Shown: in pieces, positions 9,761 to 19,600 of the stretch
Layout: each line of letters starts with the position of its first letter
Position numbering within the stretch: the first letter of the stretch is position 1
Assembly: GCF_001426505.1 (NCBI RefSeq)
Contig: NZ_LMEV01000001.1
Location: 311,378-375,377, forward strand
DNA from: Variovorax sp. Root473
GTDB taxonomy: Bacteria > Pseudomonadota > Gammaproteobacteria > Burkholderiales > Burkholderiaceae_C
Reading direction: 5' to 3'
DNA: 64,000 bases
Notes under the pieces: generated by a model
Seen by the model: only the letters and a program-made list of their open reading frames with translations
What the model was told of the DNA's origin: nothing
The model's database searches: none
Program-made: the position numbers and the translations under genes

Positions 9761-10318
9761 CTACTTGCCCTCTTCGGGCTTGCGCGGACGCAACGCGCCG
9801 AGCACGGCAAAGGGGTTCGGCTTGGCCTCCTCGGCCGCCTGGAAATCGTCGTCGCTCGAAGACAGGCGCACCGGCGTCGGACACACGTCGTGGACGGGCA
9901 TGACGGGGATTTCCATCAGCAATTCGTCCTCGATGAGCCCGCGCAGATCGAAATCGCGGCTGATCACCAGCAGGTCTTCGTCGGATTCCTCGTCTTGCGC
10001 CTCGGCAGTGGCCTCGTCGGCCACGAAGCGGAACCAGCGGTCCACGAACAGTTCGGTGTCGACCGGCGACAGGCAGCGCTGGCACACGAGCGGCACGATG
10101 GCTTCGACGTTCAGGTGCAGCCAGGGCGCCGCCTTGCCGTCGGCGCCGGGGCGCTCCTCGCCGGTCGCTTCCCAACGGACCACGGCGTCGGTGGCCGGCG
10201 TGGCCAGTTCGGCGACGAGGCGTGCAAAGCCCGGGACTGGATCGTCGCCTTCCAGGGTGGCGGCCGCCGCGGTGAACGCGGGCACATTGAGCCTTTCGGG
10301 GGCAAATTCTCTCTTCAT
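9761..10318 (-). CDS. DUF177/YceD family protein
   Basis: 185 residues. YceD/DUF177 proteins are encoded next to rpmF across bacteria and are linked to 23S rRNA processing or accumulation in some organisms. Visible features are [15 protein letters not shown] at the start, a central CQRCLSPV (about residues 93-100) that could bind metal with a later Cys (HDVCPTP), and the usual acidic stretch. ATG at 10318 is chosen over an upstream in-frame ATG at 10360 that gives a poor N-terminus. It is divergent from maf with 86 bp between. Confidence 0.9.
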   Translation of the reverse strand: MKREFAPERLNVPAFTAAAATLEGDDPVPGFARLVAELATPATDAVVRWEATGEERPGADGKAAPWLHLNVEAIVPLVCQRCLSPVDTELFVDRWFRFVADEATAEAQDEESDEDLLVISRDFDLRGLIEDELLMEIPVMPVHDVCPTPVRLSSSDDDFQAAEEAKPNPFAVLGALRPRKPEEGK

Positions 10319-10404
10319 CCGCCCCAGTCTAGCGCGCCGGCCGGCTTCCCTGCCGAGCAACCCACCGGACGGGTCGAGTCCGGTCGCTCACGCACAATCG
10401 CTTC

Positions 10405-10986
10405 ATGCAACGCACCGTGATCCTCGCCTCGACCTCGCGCTACCGCCGCGAACTGCTCACCCGCCTCCATCTGCCCTTCGAAGTGCACGCTCCCGACGTC
10501 GACGAGACCGCGCACGCAGGCGAAACGCCCCGTGCGCTGGCCGAGCGCCTGGCGCTGGAAAAAGCCAACGCCGTGGCCGCGCGCTTTCCCGACGCCGTGG
10601 TAATCGGCTCCGACCAGGTCGCCGACCTGGCGGGCGAAGCGCTCGGCAAGCCCGGGGACCACGCACGGGCGACCGCCCAATTGCGCCGGATGCGTGGCCA
10701 GACGCTGATCTTCCAGACCGCCGTGGCCGTCGTCTGCCATGTGACGGGCTTCGTCCAGCGCGACATCGCCCCCGTGCGCGTGGTGTTCCGCGACCTTTCC
10801 GACGCCGCCATCGAGCGCTACCTATTAGCAGAGCAGCCCTACGACTGCGCCGGCAGCGCCAAGAGCGAAGGTTTCGGCATCGCACTGCTCGACGCCATCG
10901 ACAGCGACGACCCGACCGCGCTGATCGGCCTGCCCCTGATCCGCACCTGCCGGATGCTGCGCGCCGCGGGGGTCGACCTGCTGTGA
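10405..10986 (+). CDS. Maf-family nucleoside triphosphate pyrophosphatase (YceF type)
   Basis: House-cleaning pyrophosphatase for non-canonical nucleotides; the YceF branch acts on m7GTP. It has 193 residues. The Maf signature ILASTSRYRRELLTRL is at residues 4-19, DVDETAHAGE at about 33-42, and VIGSDQVADL at about 69-78. The position beside the DUF177 gene and rpmF is the E. coli yceF location too. Its stop overlaps the next start by 4 bases (GTGA). Confidence 0.93.
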   Translation: MQRTVILASTSRYRRELLTRLHLPFEVHAPDVDETAHAGETPRALAERLALEKANAVAARFPDAVVIGSDQVADLAGEALGKPGDHARATAQLRRMRGQTLIFQTAVAVVCHVTGFVQRDIAPVRVVFRDLSDAAIERYLLAEQPYDCAGSAKSEGFGIALLDAIDSDDPTALIGLPLIRTCRMLRAAGVDLL

Positions 10987-11750
10987 CCACCCCAGGCAAG
11001 CTCTACCTCGTCCCCGCGCCGCTCGATTTCGGCTGCGATCTCCAGGCACCGCTGCAGGACGCCCTGCCGATGGGCACGCTGCAGACGGCCGCCGGCATCA
11101 CGCACTGGATCTGCGAGAACGCCAAATCGGCCCGCGCCTACCTGAAGCGCATCGATGCAGTCACCCCGCTGGCCGCACCGCTGCAGGCGCAGAACATCCA
11201 GGAACTGCCGCGCGAAGTGCACAAGAAAGGCGACCACGCCGGCCAGTTCGACGCCCGCCCGCTGCTGGCCGCCGCGCTCGAAGGCCACGACATCGGCCTG
11301 CTGAGCGAAGCCGGCATGCCTGCGGTGGCTGATCCCGGCTCGTCGGTGGCCCGCGCCGCACACGACCTGGGCATCACCGTCGTGCCGCTTATCGGCCCGG
11401 TCTCACTGCTGCTGGCGCTGGCCGCGAGCGGCCTGAATGGGCAGAACTTCGCCTTCGTCGGCTACCTGCCGCAGGACGGCGGCGAGCGCCAGGCGAGCAT
11501 CCGCGAACTCGAGGCGCTCGCGCTCAAGACCGGCCAGACCCAGCTCTTCATCGAGACGCCGTACCGCAACGCCGCTCTGCTGCAGGCGCTGGTGCAGACG
11601 CTGCAGCACAACACCCGGCTGGCCGTCGCGCGCGGCCTGACGCTGGCGACCGCACAGGTGCGCAGCGAGACGGTGAAAGCCTGGCGCGCCGCCAAGCCGC
11701 AATCCAACACCGACGAACGCCTGCCCGCCGTGTTCGCGATCGGGCGCTGA
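10983..11750 (+). CDS. SAM-dependent tetrapyrrole-methylase-family (RsmI-like) methyltransferase
   Basis: 255 residues with GTG start overlapping the maf stop by 4 bases, so translationally coupled. It belongs to the class III methyltransferase fold shared by RsmI and CbiF/CobA enzymes: LYLVPAPL at the N-terminus, LLSEAGMPAVADPGS (about residues 100-114) and VVPLIGPVSLLLALAASG (about 127-144) are the RsmI-type motifs. It is shorter than true RsmI (about 285) and lacks its C-terminal HTH-like region, so it is probably a paralogue. The substrate may be rRNA, but that is inference. Confidence 0.85.
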   Translation: MTTPGKLYLVPAPLDFGCDLQAPLQDALPMGTLQTAAGITHWICENAKSARAYLKRIDAVTPLAAPLQAQNIQELPREVHKKGDHAGQFDARPLLAAALEGHDIGLLSEAGMPAVADPGSSVARAAHDLGITVVPLIGPVSLLLALAASGLNGQNFAFVGYLPQDGGERQASIRELEALALKTGQTQLFIETPYRNAALLQALVQTLQHNTRLAVARGLTLATAQVRSETVKAWRAAKPQSNTDERLPAVFAIGR

Positions 11751-11752
11751 CG

Positions 11753-12919
11753 GTGGGGCCGGGCGTCACCACTGGCACGCGCTGGGCGTCGCGCGCCCAG
11801 TTCTTCGCGTCGGGGTTCATCTTCGCGACCTGGGGCGTGCATGTGCCGACGGTCAAGGCGCACTACGCCATCGACGAGGCGCAACTCGGGCTCGCCATGC
11901 TCGCAGCGGGCGCCGGCGCGATGGTCGGCCTGACCAGCGCCGGGCGCTGGATCGGCCGCCACGGCGCGCGCCGCATGGCCGCGCTGTGCGGCTGCATCTA
12001 CGCACTGCTGATCGCCGGCCTGATCGCGATGCCAGGCTATGCCGCGCTGCTGGGCCTGCTCGCAGTGTTCGGCCTGGTCACCAGCGTGTTCGACGTGGCG
12101 ATCAACACCGAGGCCGCGCAGCTCGAGTTGCGCGGCGGCCAGCCGTTGATGAGCGGCATGCACGGCATGTTCAGCCTCGGCGGCATGGTCGGCGCCGCGA
12201 GCGGCAGCGCGGCACTCGCCGCCGGCATGGCGCCGCAGACCCACCTGTGGATGGTGGCCGTGGTGATGATCGGCGTGGTCGCGATTGCGGCAACGCGCAT
12301 GCTGCCCACACCGGCTGCCCCCGCCAACGGCGCGGCCGCGGCAGACCACGGCTTTCGCCTCCCGCGCGGCGTGCTCGCGGTACTCGGCGTGCTGGCCGCG
12401 CTGGGGCTGATCGCCGAGGGCGCCATCTACGACTGGAGCGTGCTCTACATGCAGCAGGAACTGGGCAGCCCGCAACAGCAGGCCGCGCTGGCCTATGCGA
12501 GCTTCTCCGCCGCGATGGCGGCTGCGCGTTTCGGTGGCGACGCGATGCGCGCCCGCTTCTCACCCACGGCCTTGCTGCGCGGCAGCGGCCTCCTTGCGGC
12601 GGGGGCGATGACGCTGGTATTGCTGACCGACCTACCCTGGCTCGCACTGCTCGGCTTTGCAGGCGTCGGCGTCGGTTTTGCGAACGTGGTGCCGATCCTG
12701 TTCGGCGCCTCGGCCCGCGTGCCGGGCGTGGCGCCTGCCAACGGCATCGCCGCCGTGTCGGCCATCGCGTACCTGGGGTTCATGGCAGGGCCCGCGGTGA
12801 TCGGCCTGCTGGCGCGGGTCAGCTCGCTGACCGCCGCGCTCTATGTGGTGGTGGCCTTTGCCGCTGCGCTGGCAGCCTCGGCCCGGTTCACCGGCAGCGG
12901 CGACAGCAGCGCCGCCTGA
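11753..12919 (+). CDS. MFS transporter (YbjJ-like)
   Basis: 388 residues and about 12 membrane helices, major facilitator superfamily. The start is GTG at 11753, two bases after the methyltransferase stop. The N-terminal FIFATWGVHVPTVK and the loop GRWIGRHGARRMAAL between helices 2 and 3 are MFS signatures; LMSGMHGMFSLGGMVGAA in helix 5 resembles E. coli YbjJ and related permeases. The substrate is unknown. It is convergent with sppA, with only 12 bp between stops. Confidence 0.88.
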   Translation: MGPGVTTGTRWASRAQFFASGFIFATWGVHVPTVKAHYAIDEAQLGLAMLAAGAGAMVGLTSAGRWIGRHGARRMAALCGCIYALLIAGLIAMPGYAALLGLLAVFGLVTSVFDVAINTEAAQLELRGGQPLMSGMHGMFSLGGMVGAASGSAALAAGMAPQTHLWMVAVVMIGVVAIAATRMLPTPAAPANGAAAADHGFRLPRGVLAVLGVLAALGLIAEGAIYDWSVLYMQQELGSPQQQAALAYASFSAAMAAARFGGDAMRARFSPTALLRGSGLLAAGAMTLVLLTDLPWLALLGFAGVGVGFANVVPILFGASARVPGVAPANGIAAVSAIAYLGFMAGPAVIGLLARVSSLTAALYVVVAFAAALAASARFTGSGDSSAA

Positions 12920-12941
12920 AAAAGGCTGCGCTCAGCGCAGC
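12919..12941 (-). terminator. Intrinsic terminator overlapping the sppA stop codon
   Basis: On the minus strand GCTGCGC pairs with GCGCAGC (12941-12935 and 12931-12925) with the three-base loop TGA, followed by C and TTTTT (12923-12919). The loop is the sppA stop codon itself. The first T of the tail falls in the last base of the convergent MFS gene. Stem, loop and U-run are all seen directly. Confidence 0.75.
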
Positions 12942-13972
12942 GCCGGCGAAGTCTTCAGCGCGCTCACCGAGGCCGCGCCCATGGCGGCGCCGAACTTCTT
13001 GGCCAGCTTCTCGGCCACGTTGTCGCGGCGCGTGTAGTCGATGACTTCCTCGGCCTTGATCACCTCGCGTGCCACGAAGTCGACGTTGCCCAGCTGGTCG
13101 GCCAGGCCGAACTCGACGGCCTGCTCGCCGCTCCAGAAGAGGCCGCTGAACAGCCCCGGGGTGTCGAGCTTGAGGCGGTCGCCGCGGCCGGTCTTCACTA
13201 CGTTGATGAACTGCGTGTGGATCTGGTTGAGCATCGACTGGGCATGCGCGCGCTGCGCGTCGTTCATCGGGCTGAACGGATCGAGGAAGCCCTTGTTCTC
13301 GCCGGCTGTCAGCAGGCGGCGCTCGACGCCGACCTTTTCCATCACGCCGGTGAAGCCGAAGCCGTCCATCAGCACGCCGATGCTGCCGACGATGCTGGCC
13401 TTGTCGACGAAGATCTTGTCGGCGGCGGCGGCGATGTAGTACGCCGCCGAGGCGCAGGTCTCTTCGACCACCGCGTAGACCGGCTTCTTGTGCTTGGCCT
13501 TCAGGCGCTTGATCTCGTCGTTGATGATGCCGGCCTGCACCGGGCTGCCGCCGGGCGAGTTGATCAGCAGCACCACGCCCTTGGCGCCCTCGTCCTCGAA
13601 GGCCGTCTTCATGGCGGCGATCACGAACTCGGCGCTGGCGTCGCCGCCGTTGGCGATCTCGCCCTTGATCTCGACGACGGCCGTGTGGGCGGTGGTCTTG
13701 GCGGTGCTGGGCGTGCTGCGCGAGAACGCGAACCAGGCCAGGAACACGAAGAAAGCCAGCCAGCCCAGGCGCACGAAGGTCTTCCAGCGGCGCGTGGCCT
13801 TCTGCTCATTCAGGGAGGCGAACGCGAGTTTTTCGAGCGTGGCGCGCTCCCACCCGGGGCGCTGCGTGGGGTCTTGGGCCATGGTGCGGGGGCTGTCTTG
13901 GGATGTCGTGAGGGGGACGGCCGGCTCCAGCGGTTCGAAACCCTGGGGTTCCCTGCGGTTCGGATCGGTCAT
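12932..13972 (-). CDS. sppA: Signal peptide peptidase SppA-type S49 protease
   Basis: Membrane-anchored protease that degrades signal peptides or membrane fragments. It has 346 residues, the short single-domain form. There is an N-terminal cytoplasmic stretch, one membrane helix (about 67-85), then the S49 domain with INSPGG (about 137-142), the catalytic Ser175 in ETCASAAYYIA and the general-base Lys227 in GENKGFLDPF. It is the last gene of the rluC-HAD-Rieske-sppA run; one base separates it from the Rieske stop. Confidence 0.93.
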   Translation of the reverse strand: MTDPNRREPQGFEPLEPAVPLTTSQDSPRTMAQDPTQRPGWERATLEKLAFASLNEQKATRRWKTFVRLGWLAFFVFLAWFAFSRSTPSTAKTTAHTAVVEIKGEIANGGDASAEFVIAAMKTAFEDEGAKGVVLLINSPGGSPVQAGIINDEIKRLKAKHKKPVYAVVEETCASAAYYIAAAADKIFVDKASIVGSIGVLMDGFGFTGVMEKVGVERRLLTAGENKGFLDPFSPMNDAQRAHAQSMLNQIHTQFINVVKTGRGDRLKLDTPGLFSGLFWSGEQAVEFGLADQLGNVDFVAREVIKAEEVIDYTRRDNVAEKLAKKFGAAMGAASVSALKTSPALR

Positions 13973-13973
13973 G

Positions 13974-14342
13974 TCAGAAGGAAAGAGGTTGGAGGTTCCA
14001 GTCAGTATGCCAGTGCACCACGCCGTCTTCTTCGCTCAGCGCGATCTTCACGAGCCCGCCGCGGCAGGGCCCGCCCGCGCACTCACCGGTGTCGGGCTTG
14101 TAGACGGCGCCGTGGGTGGCGCACAGCAGCCACTGGCCGCTGTCGTCGAAGAAGCGGTCGGGCTGGAAGTCCATCTCCATCGCCACATGGCTGCAGCGGT
14201 TGAGGTACGCATGCGGCAGGCCCTCGAAGCGCACCGCGAAGGCGCGGCAGGTTTCGCCGCCGTGGACCACGTCGAAAGGCACGGCGTTGCCGCCCTCGAC
14301 CAGGTCCGAGGCGTTGCACAGCGGAATGCGCTGGTTGCTCAT
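13974..14342 (-). CDS. Rieske [2Fe-2S] domain protein
   Basis: 122-residue soluble Rieske protein. The cluster ligands are Cys50 and His52 (CSH) and Cys74 and His77 (CATH), 24 residues apart, as in ferredoxin-type and dioxygenase-type Rieske domains. ATG at 14342 (MSNQRIPLC) is chosen; the open frame runs further up into the HAD gene but with shadow sequence. No partner oxygenase or reductase is encoded nearby, so its electron-transfer role is unknown. This gene lies between the HAD phosphatase and sppA. Confidence 0.9.
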   Translation of the reverse strand: MSNQRIPLCNASDLVEGGNAVPFDVVHGGETCRAFAVRFEGLPHAYLNRCSHVAMEMDFQPDRFFDDSGQWLLCATHGAVYKPDTGECAGGPCRGGLVKIALSEEDGVVHWHTDWNLQPLSF

Positions 14343-14352
14343 GCTGCCGTCC

Positions 14353-15036
14353 TCAGGCGTTGTCGAGCAGCCAGGCCTGCAGCTCGGCGATCGACTGCGC
14401 CACGTACAGCGGCTTGAATTCATCGAAGGTCGACGACGCATGCGCCCCGAAGCCCACGCCCACGCTGGCGCAGCCGGCGTTCTGCGCGAGCTGCAGGTCG
14501 TGCGTGGTGTCGCCGATCATCAGCGTGCGCTCGGCCGGCACGTCGAGCTCTTCCATCAGTTCGCGCAGCATGCGCGGATGCGGCTTGCCGAAGGTTTCGT
14601 CGGCGGTGCGCGAGGCGTCGAAGCGGTCGCGCAACGCCACCGTCTTCAAGGCTTCGTTGAGGCCGCGGCGCGACTTGCCCGTGGCCACGGCCAGCTTGTG
14701 GCCGCGCGCGCGCAGCGCATCGAGCATCGGCAGCACGCCGTCGAACAGCACGAGGTCGTCCTGGTGCTGCAGGAAGTGGTAGCGGTAGCGGGCGCCGAGC
14801 TCAGGGTACTTTTCCTTGGGCACGTCGGGCGCCGCGCGCGCGAGCGCCTCAGCCAGGCCCAGGCCAATCACCCAGGCGGCATCGTCCTCGCTGGGCTTGG
14901 CGCCGCCGACATCGACCACGGCCGCCTGGATGCAGCGCACGATCAGGCGGGTGGAGTCGTAGAGCGTGCCGTCCCAGTCGAAGGCGATCAGATCGAAGCG
15001 AGGGGAACGTGCAGGGCTGGCGGAAGAATCAGTCAT
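14353..15036 (-). CDS. HAD-family phosphatase, phosphoglycolate-phosphatase-like
   Basis: 227 residues, HAD superfamily with an alpha-helical cap. Motif I is FDWDGTLYDST (nucleophile Asp20 and Asp22), motif II VATGKSRRGL, and motif IV MIGDTTHDLQLAQNAG. It resembles Gph and the phosphatases that accompany rluC in proteobacteria (YfbT/Gph-like), but the substrate is not determined. Its start overlaps the rluC stop by 8 bases, so the two are translationally coupled. Confidence 0.9.
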   Translation of the reverse strand: MTDSSASPARSPRFDLIAFDWDGTLYDSTRLIVRCIQAAVVDVGGAKPSEDDAAWVIGLGLAEALARAAPDVPKEKYPELGARYRYHFLQHQDDLVLFDGVLPMLDALRARGHKLAVATGKSRRGLNEALKTVALRDRFDASRTADETFGKPHPRMLRELMEELDVPAERTLMIGDTTHDLQLAQNAGCASVGVGFGAHASSTFDEFKPLYVAQSIAELQAWLLDNA

Positions 15037-16129
15037 GGGCCGTGGGTGTGGGGTGTTGCGCCATCGCCTCGAGCGCTGCAGGCGACATCAGCGCCTGCAG
15101 TTCGGGCGGCAGCCCGGCCTGCAGCGCGATGCGCTCGCCGCTGGCCGGGTGGTTGAATTGCAGCCGCCACGCGTGCAGGAACATGCGCTTGAGGCCGAGT
15201 TTGTGAAGCGCGCGCTGACGGTCGGACTCGCCGTACTTGTCGTCGCCGGCAATCGGATGCCCGGCCGAGGCCAGATGCACGCGGATCTGGTGGGTGCGCC
15301 CGGTCTTGATGGTCACCGCCAGCAATGACAGCGGCGTGGCGTCGCTCGGCAGGCTGAGGCGGGCCAGCACGCGCACCAGCGTGATGGCGCGCATCGCGTC
15401 GGGATGGTCCTTGGCGACCACGCGCACGCGGCGTTCGCCGGCCCCGGCGCCCGAGCCATCGGGCAGCAGGTACTTGGCCAGCGGCGCGTCGAGCACCTTC
15501 TTGTTGGCGGGCCAGTCGCCTTCGACCAGCGCCAGGTAGGTCTTGCCGGTTTCGCGCTCGCGAAACTGGTCCTGCAATGCCACCAGCGCGCTGCGTTTCT
15601 TGGCGACCAGCAGGATGCCGGAGGTTTCTCGGTCGAGCCGGTGCACCAGCTCCAGGAACTTGGCGCCCGGGCGCGCGGTGCGCAATTGCTCGATCACGCC
15701 GAAGCTCACGCCGCTGCCGCCGTGCACCGCGACACCGGCCGGCTTGTCGATGGCCAGCACGGCCTCGTCTTCGAGCAACACCGGAAACTCGCGCGCCGGC
15801 GCGGGCGGCGTGGCGCCCTCTTCGGCGCGTGGCGAGATCCGCACGGGCGGAATCCGGACCAGGTCGCCGTCTTCGATGCGGGTGTCGGCCTGGGCGCGGC
15901 CCTTGTTGATGCGCACCTCGCCCGACCGGATGATCCGGTAGACATGCGTCTTCGGCACGCCTTTCAGATGGCGAAACAGGAAATTGTCGAGCCGCTGCCC
16001 TGCCGATTCGGCGTCGACGGCCAGGAAGTGGATGGCAGCGTGCGGCGAGCCGGCGTCGACTTCTGCGGGCCGATCCGCGGGATTTGGAGCCCCCGCGGGG
16101 TATTTCTTCGCACCTATAATGTTTTTCAC
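15029..16129 (-). CDS. rluC: 23S rRNA pseudouridine synthase RluC
   Basis: Isomerises uridines 955, 2504 and 2580 of 23S rRNA in E. coli. It has 366 residues: an N-terminal S4 RNA-binding domain (about 42-100, QRLDNFLFRHLKGVPKTHVY) and the RluA catalytic domain with HRLDRETSG, Asp166 catalytic. The start is GTG at 16129, and the first 30 residues are outside the conserved domain, so a later start is possible. It is divergent from rne, the same arrangement as in E. coli, where the two genes share a long intergenic control region. Confidence 0.94.
   Translation of the reverse strand: MKNIIGAKKYPAGAPNPADRPAEVDAGSPHAAIHFLAVDAESAGQRLDNFLFRHLKGVPKTHVYRIIRSGEVRINKGRAQADTRIEDGDLVRIPPVRISPRAEEGATPPAPAREFPVLLEDEAVLAIDKPAGVAVHGGSGVSFGVIEQLRTARPGAKFLELVHRLDRETSGILLVAKKRSALVALQDQFRERETGKTYLALVEGDWPANKKVLDAPLAKYLLPDGSGAGAGERRVRVVAKDHPDAMRAITLVRVLARLSLPSDATPLSLLAVTIKTGRTHQIRVHLASAGHPIAGDDKYGESDRQRALHKLGLKRMFLHAWRLQFNHPASGERIALQAGLPPELQALMSPAALEAMAQHPTPTAHD
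16115..16120 (+). promoter_or_regulatory. TATAAT -10-like element reading toward rne
   Basis: A perfect TATAAT lies on the plus strand inside the first codons of rluC. There is no clear -35 at 16-18 bases. If it is the rne promoter, the rne leader would be about 550 nt long and the promoter would overlap the 5' end of rluC. Confidence 0.25.
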
Positions 16130-16677
16130 CAGCGCGGTCGTGTAAGTGCTTGATTAGACAGAAGTTTAGAGCACTGACGACCATGCTGTGAGGTCGATGC
16201 CGCTTTGGCGTCCAGCCCGCAAACCCCGCGCAATCGCGCAAAGTGGCAGGCCAGGCACCCAAGTCAAGCCGACACCCACGAAACACCGATACGGAATACC
16301 CAGCCTGCAGCTTCCAAGCTGCAGGCGGATCGAAGCGAGTCCCTTGTTGTGTTGATGCTGCTGATTCAAATATGCCTGCGCTGGTCGACCTGGTTTCGAC
16401 CAGTCGCCTCAGGCATTGAATCGCCCGCAGTGCGCGCCACCCTTGCGCAACCGGCTGTCAAAAAGGCAGCCACCCAACACCGAATCTGGCTCGCGCCCAT
16501 CCACGCGCCCCCACCCCGGCTGTCTTCTTGAGCTAGCGCTCGAGAGGCCTGCTCGCGCCTGGCGCGGCAGTCACAGCATCCGGGGCCAAGCGGCAATTCC
16601 CTGGTTTCGCGGGCGTCGTCCGTGCATCGTTGGCTCGTCATGAGCCGGTAGAACGATACATAGAAGGACAACGCATC
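16130..16677 (+). promoter_or_regulatory. Long structured rne 5' leader / rluC-rne control region
   Basis: These 548 bp hold no gene. Two stable hairpins are visible: 16303-16326, with GCCTGCAGCTT paired to AAGCTGCAGGC around two bases, and 16372-16416, with outer stem ATGCCTG/CAGGCAT and inner stem CTGGTCGA/TCGACCAG around 7 bases. In E. coli the 361-nt rne leader has hairpins through which RNase E cuts its own mRNA. The layout suggests the same feedback here; that is inference. GAAGGA precedes the rne ATG. Confidence 0.6.
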
Positions 16678-19600
16678 ATGAAGCGGATGCTGATCAATGC
16701 CACGCAGGCCGAAGAACGCCGCCTGGCCATCGTCGACGGGCAGAAACTGCTCGACTACGAAATCGAAATCGAAGGGCGCGAACAGCGCAAGGGCAACATC
16801 TACAAGGCGGTCGTGACCCGCGTCGAGCCGTCGCTCGAAGCCTGTTTCGTCGACTACGGCGAAGACCGCCACGGCTTCCTGCCGTTCAAGGAAATCTCCA
16901 AGCAGTACTTCGCCGAAGGCGTGTCGGCCAGCCAGGCCCGCATCCAGGACGTGATCCGTGAAGGCCAGGAACTCACCGTCCAGGTCGAAAAGGAAGAACG
17001 CGGCAACAAGGGCGCCGCCCTCACCACCTTCATCTCGCTGGCCGGCCGCTACGTTGTGCTGATGCCCAACAACCCCCGGGGTGGTGGCGTGTCGCGCCGC
17101 ATCGAGGGTGACGACCGCGCCGAGCTCAAGGAGGCGATGGACCAGCTCGAGTACCCGAAGGGCATGAGCATCATCGCGCGCACCGCCGGCATCGGCCGCT
17201 CGGCGCCCGAACTCCAGTGGGACCTGAACTACCTGCTCAAGCTGTGGACCGCCATCGACGGGGCGGCCAAGGGCGGCAAGGGCGCCTTCCTGATCTACCA
17301 GGAATCGTCGCTGGTCATCCGCGCCATCCGTGATTACTTCAATCACGACATCGGCGACATCCTGATCGACACCGACGACATCTACGACCAGGCGCAACAG
17401 TTCATGGCGCACGTCATGCCCGAGCATGCCGCCCGCGTGAAGCGCTACCGCGACGACGCGGCGCTGTTCAGCCGCTTCCAGATCGAGCACCAGATCGAGT
17501 CGGCCTACGCCCGCACCGTGCAGCTGCCCTCGGGTGGCGCCATCGTGATCGACCACACCGAAGCGCTGGTCTCGGTCGACGTGAACTCGGCCCGCGCCAT
17601 CAAGGGCGGCGACATCGAAGAGACCGCCACCCGCACCAACCTCGAAGCTGCCGATGAAGTGGCCCGCCAGATGCGCCTGCGCGACCTGGGCGGCCTGATC
17701 GTCATCGACTTCATCGACATGGACGAGTCGAAGAACCGCCGCGAAGTCGAAAGCCGCCTGCGCGACGCGCTGCGCCAGGACCGCGCCCGCGTGCAGTTCG
17801 GCTCGATCAGCAAGTTCGGCCTGATGGAAATGAGCCGCCAGCGCCTGAAGCCGGCCCTGTCCGAAGGCTCGTCGATCCCCTGCCCCCGCTGCGGCGGCTC
17901 GGGCCACATCCGCGACACCGAATCGAGCGCGCTGCAGATCCTGCGCATCATTCAGGAAGAGTCCATGAAGGACAACACGGCCGCCGTGCATGTGCAGGTG
18001 CCCGTGGAAGTCGCCTCGTTCCTGCTGAACGAGAAGCGCCCCGAAATCGCCAAGATCGAGCTCAAGCAGCGCGTCACCGTGCTGATGGTGCCCAACAAGA
18101 CGCTCGAAACGCCGAACTACAAGCTCGAGCGCCTCAAGCACGACGACCCGCGCCTCGATCACATCGAAGCCAGCTACAAGATGGCCGACGAGATCGAGGA
18201 CCCGACCTCGGTCACGCGCCGTTCGCAAGAACCCACCAACAAGCAGACGCCGGTCATCAAGGGCGTGCTGCCCGACGCACCCGCGCCCGTGGTGCCGCCC
18301 AAGCCCGAAGCGGTGCGCGCTGCGCCCGCTCCCGCACCGGTGGCCCCGCCCGCGGTGGTCGCTCCGGCCCCGGCACAGACCGGCTTCATGGCCTGGATCA
18401 AGAGCTTCTTCGGCGGCGCCTCGCCGGCGCCCGCACCGGCACCGGCCCCCAGCGCCATTCCGGTCGAAGCACCGAAGCCCCGCCGCGAAGGCGGTCGCCC
18501 GGGCCGTGACGGCGAAGCGCGCGGTGCGCGCGGCGCCGACGGCGAACAGCGCCGCGGCGGACGCGGCGGCGAAGGCGGCGGCCGTTCGGGTGGACGCGAC
18601 GGCGACCGCCGTGGCGGACGCGGCGGCGAGCGCCGTGAAGGCGGCGGTGGCGAACGCCGCGGCGAGGCTCGCAACAACGAGCAGCGCAACGACAGCACCA
18701 ACCCGGCACGCGAGCAACGTGAGCCCCGCGAAGCACGCGCACCGCGCGATGGCGAACAACGCCGTGGCGGTCGCGGCGAGCGCCGCGAAGGTGGCGAAGG
18801 CCGCAACGCGCCGGCCGAAGCCCTGCTCGACGGCAACCTGAACCTCGACGCGCAGCAACAGCAGCCGGCACCCGGCGGCGACGAGAACGGCAATGCCGCA
18901 GCCGAACGCGCACCGCGCGCTCGCGGCGAGCGCCGTGAACGTGGCGAGCGTGGTGAACGTGGCGGCGAACGCAACGAGCGCGGTGAGCGCAACGGCGACG
19001 CGCAGCAGCAACAGCCGCGCGATGAAGCCACCGCCGGCGACGGCGAGCGCCAGCCCCGCAACGGCCGTGGCGACGAGTCGCGCGGCCCGCGCGGTGAGCG
19101 CAACGACGGCCGCCGCGAGCGCCGCAACGACGCGCCTGCCGCCAACGAAGGCGACGCACGCGTGGCCGAATCGGCTGCCGCCGGCGATGCCGAGCAAGGC
19201 AACAACGAAGGCAACGAGCAGCAAGCCCCGCGCCGCGAAGGCGAAGAGCGCCGCGGCCGTTCGCGCGACCGTTACGGCCGTGACCGCCGCGAACGCGGTC
19301 CGCGTGACGATGCCGGCAACGGTGGCAGCGAAGCCAACGGCGCGGAAGCCGCACCGGTCGCCGAAGGCGCCGTGGCTGCTGCCGAAGGCCAGGCCGAGCG
19401 CCAGCCCCAGCAGCAACTGCCGCTGGTGGCGGAAGCCGCTGCCGTGGCGGTGGTGGCCACCACTGTCGAAGTGCGCGAACCCGCACCGCAGGTGCAAGAG
19501 CAGCCGCGCTTCGAGCGCCCCGCCGCCCCCGCGCCGGCCCCCGTCGCAGCGCCCATCGTGGTCGAAGCCGCAGCCAAGCCCGCAGCAGCAGCGCCCGCCG

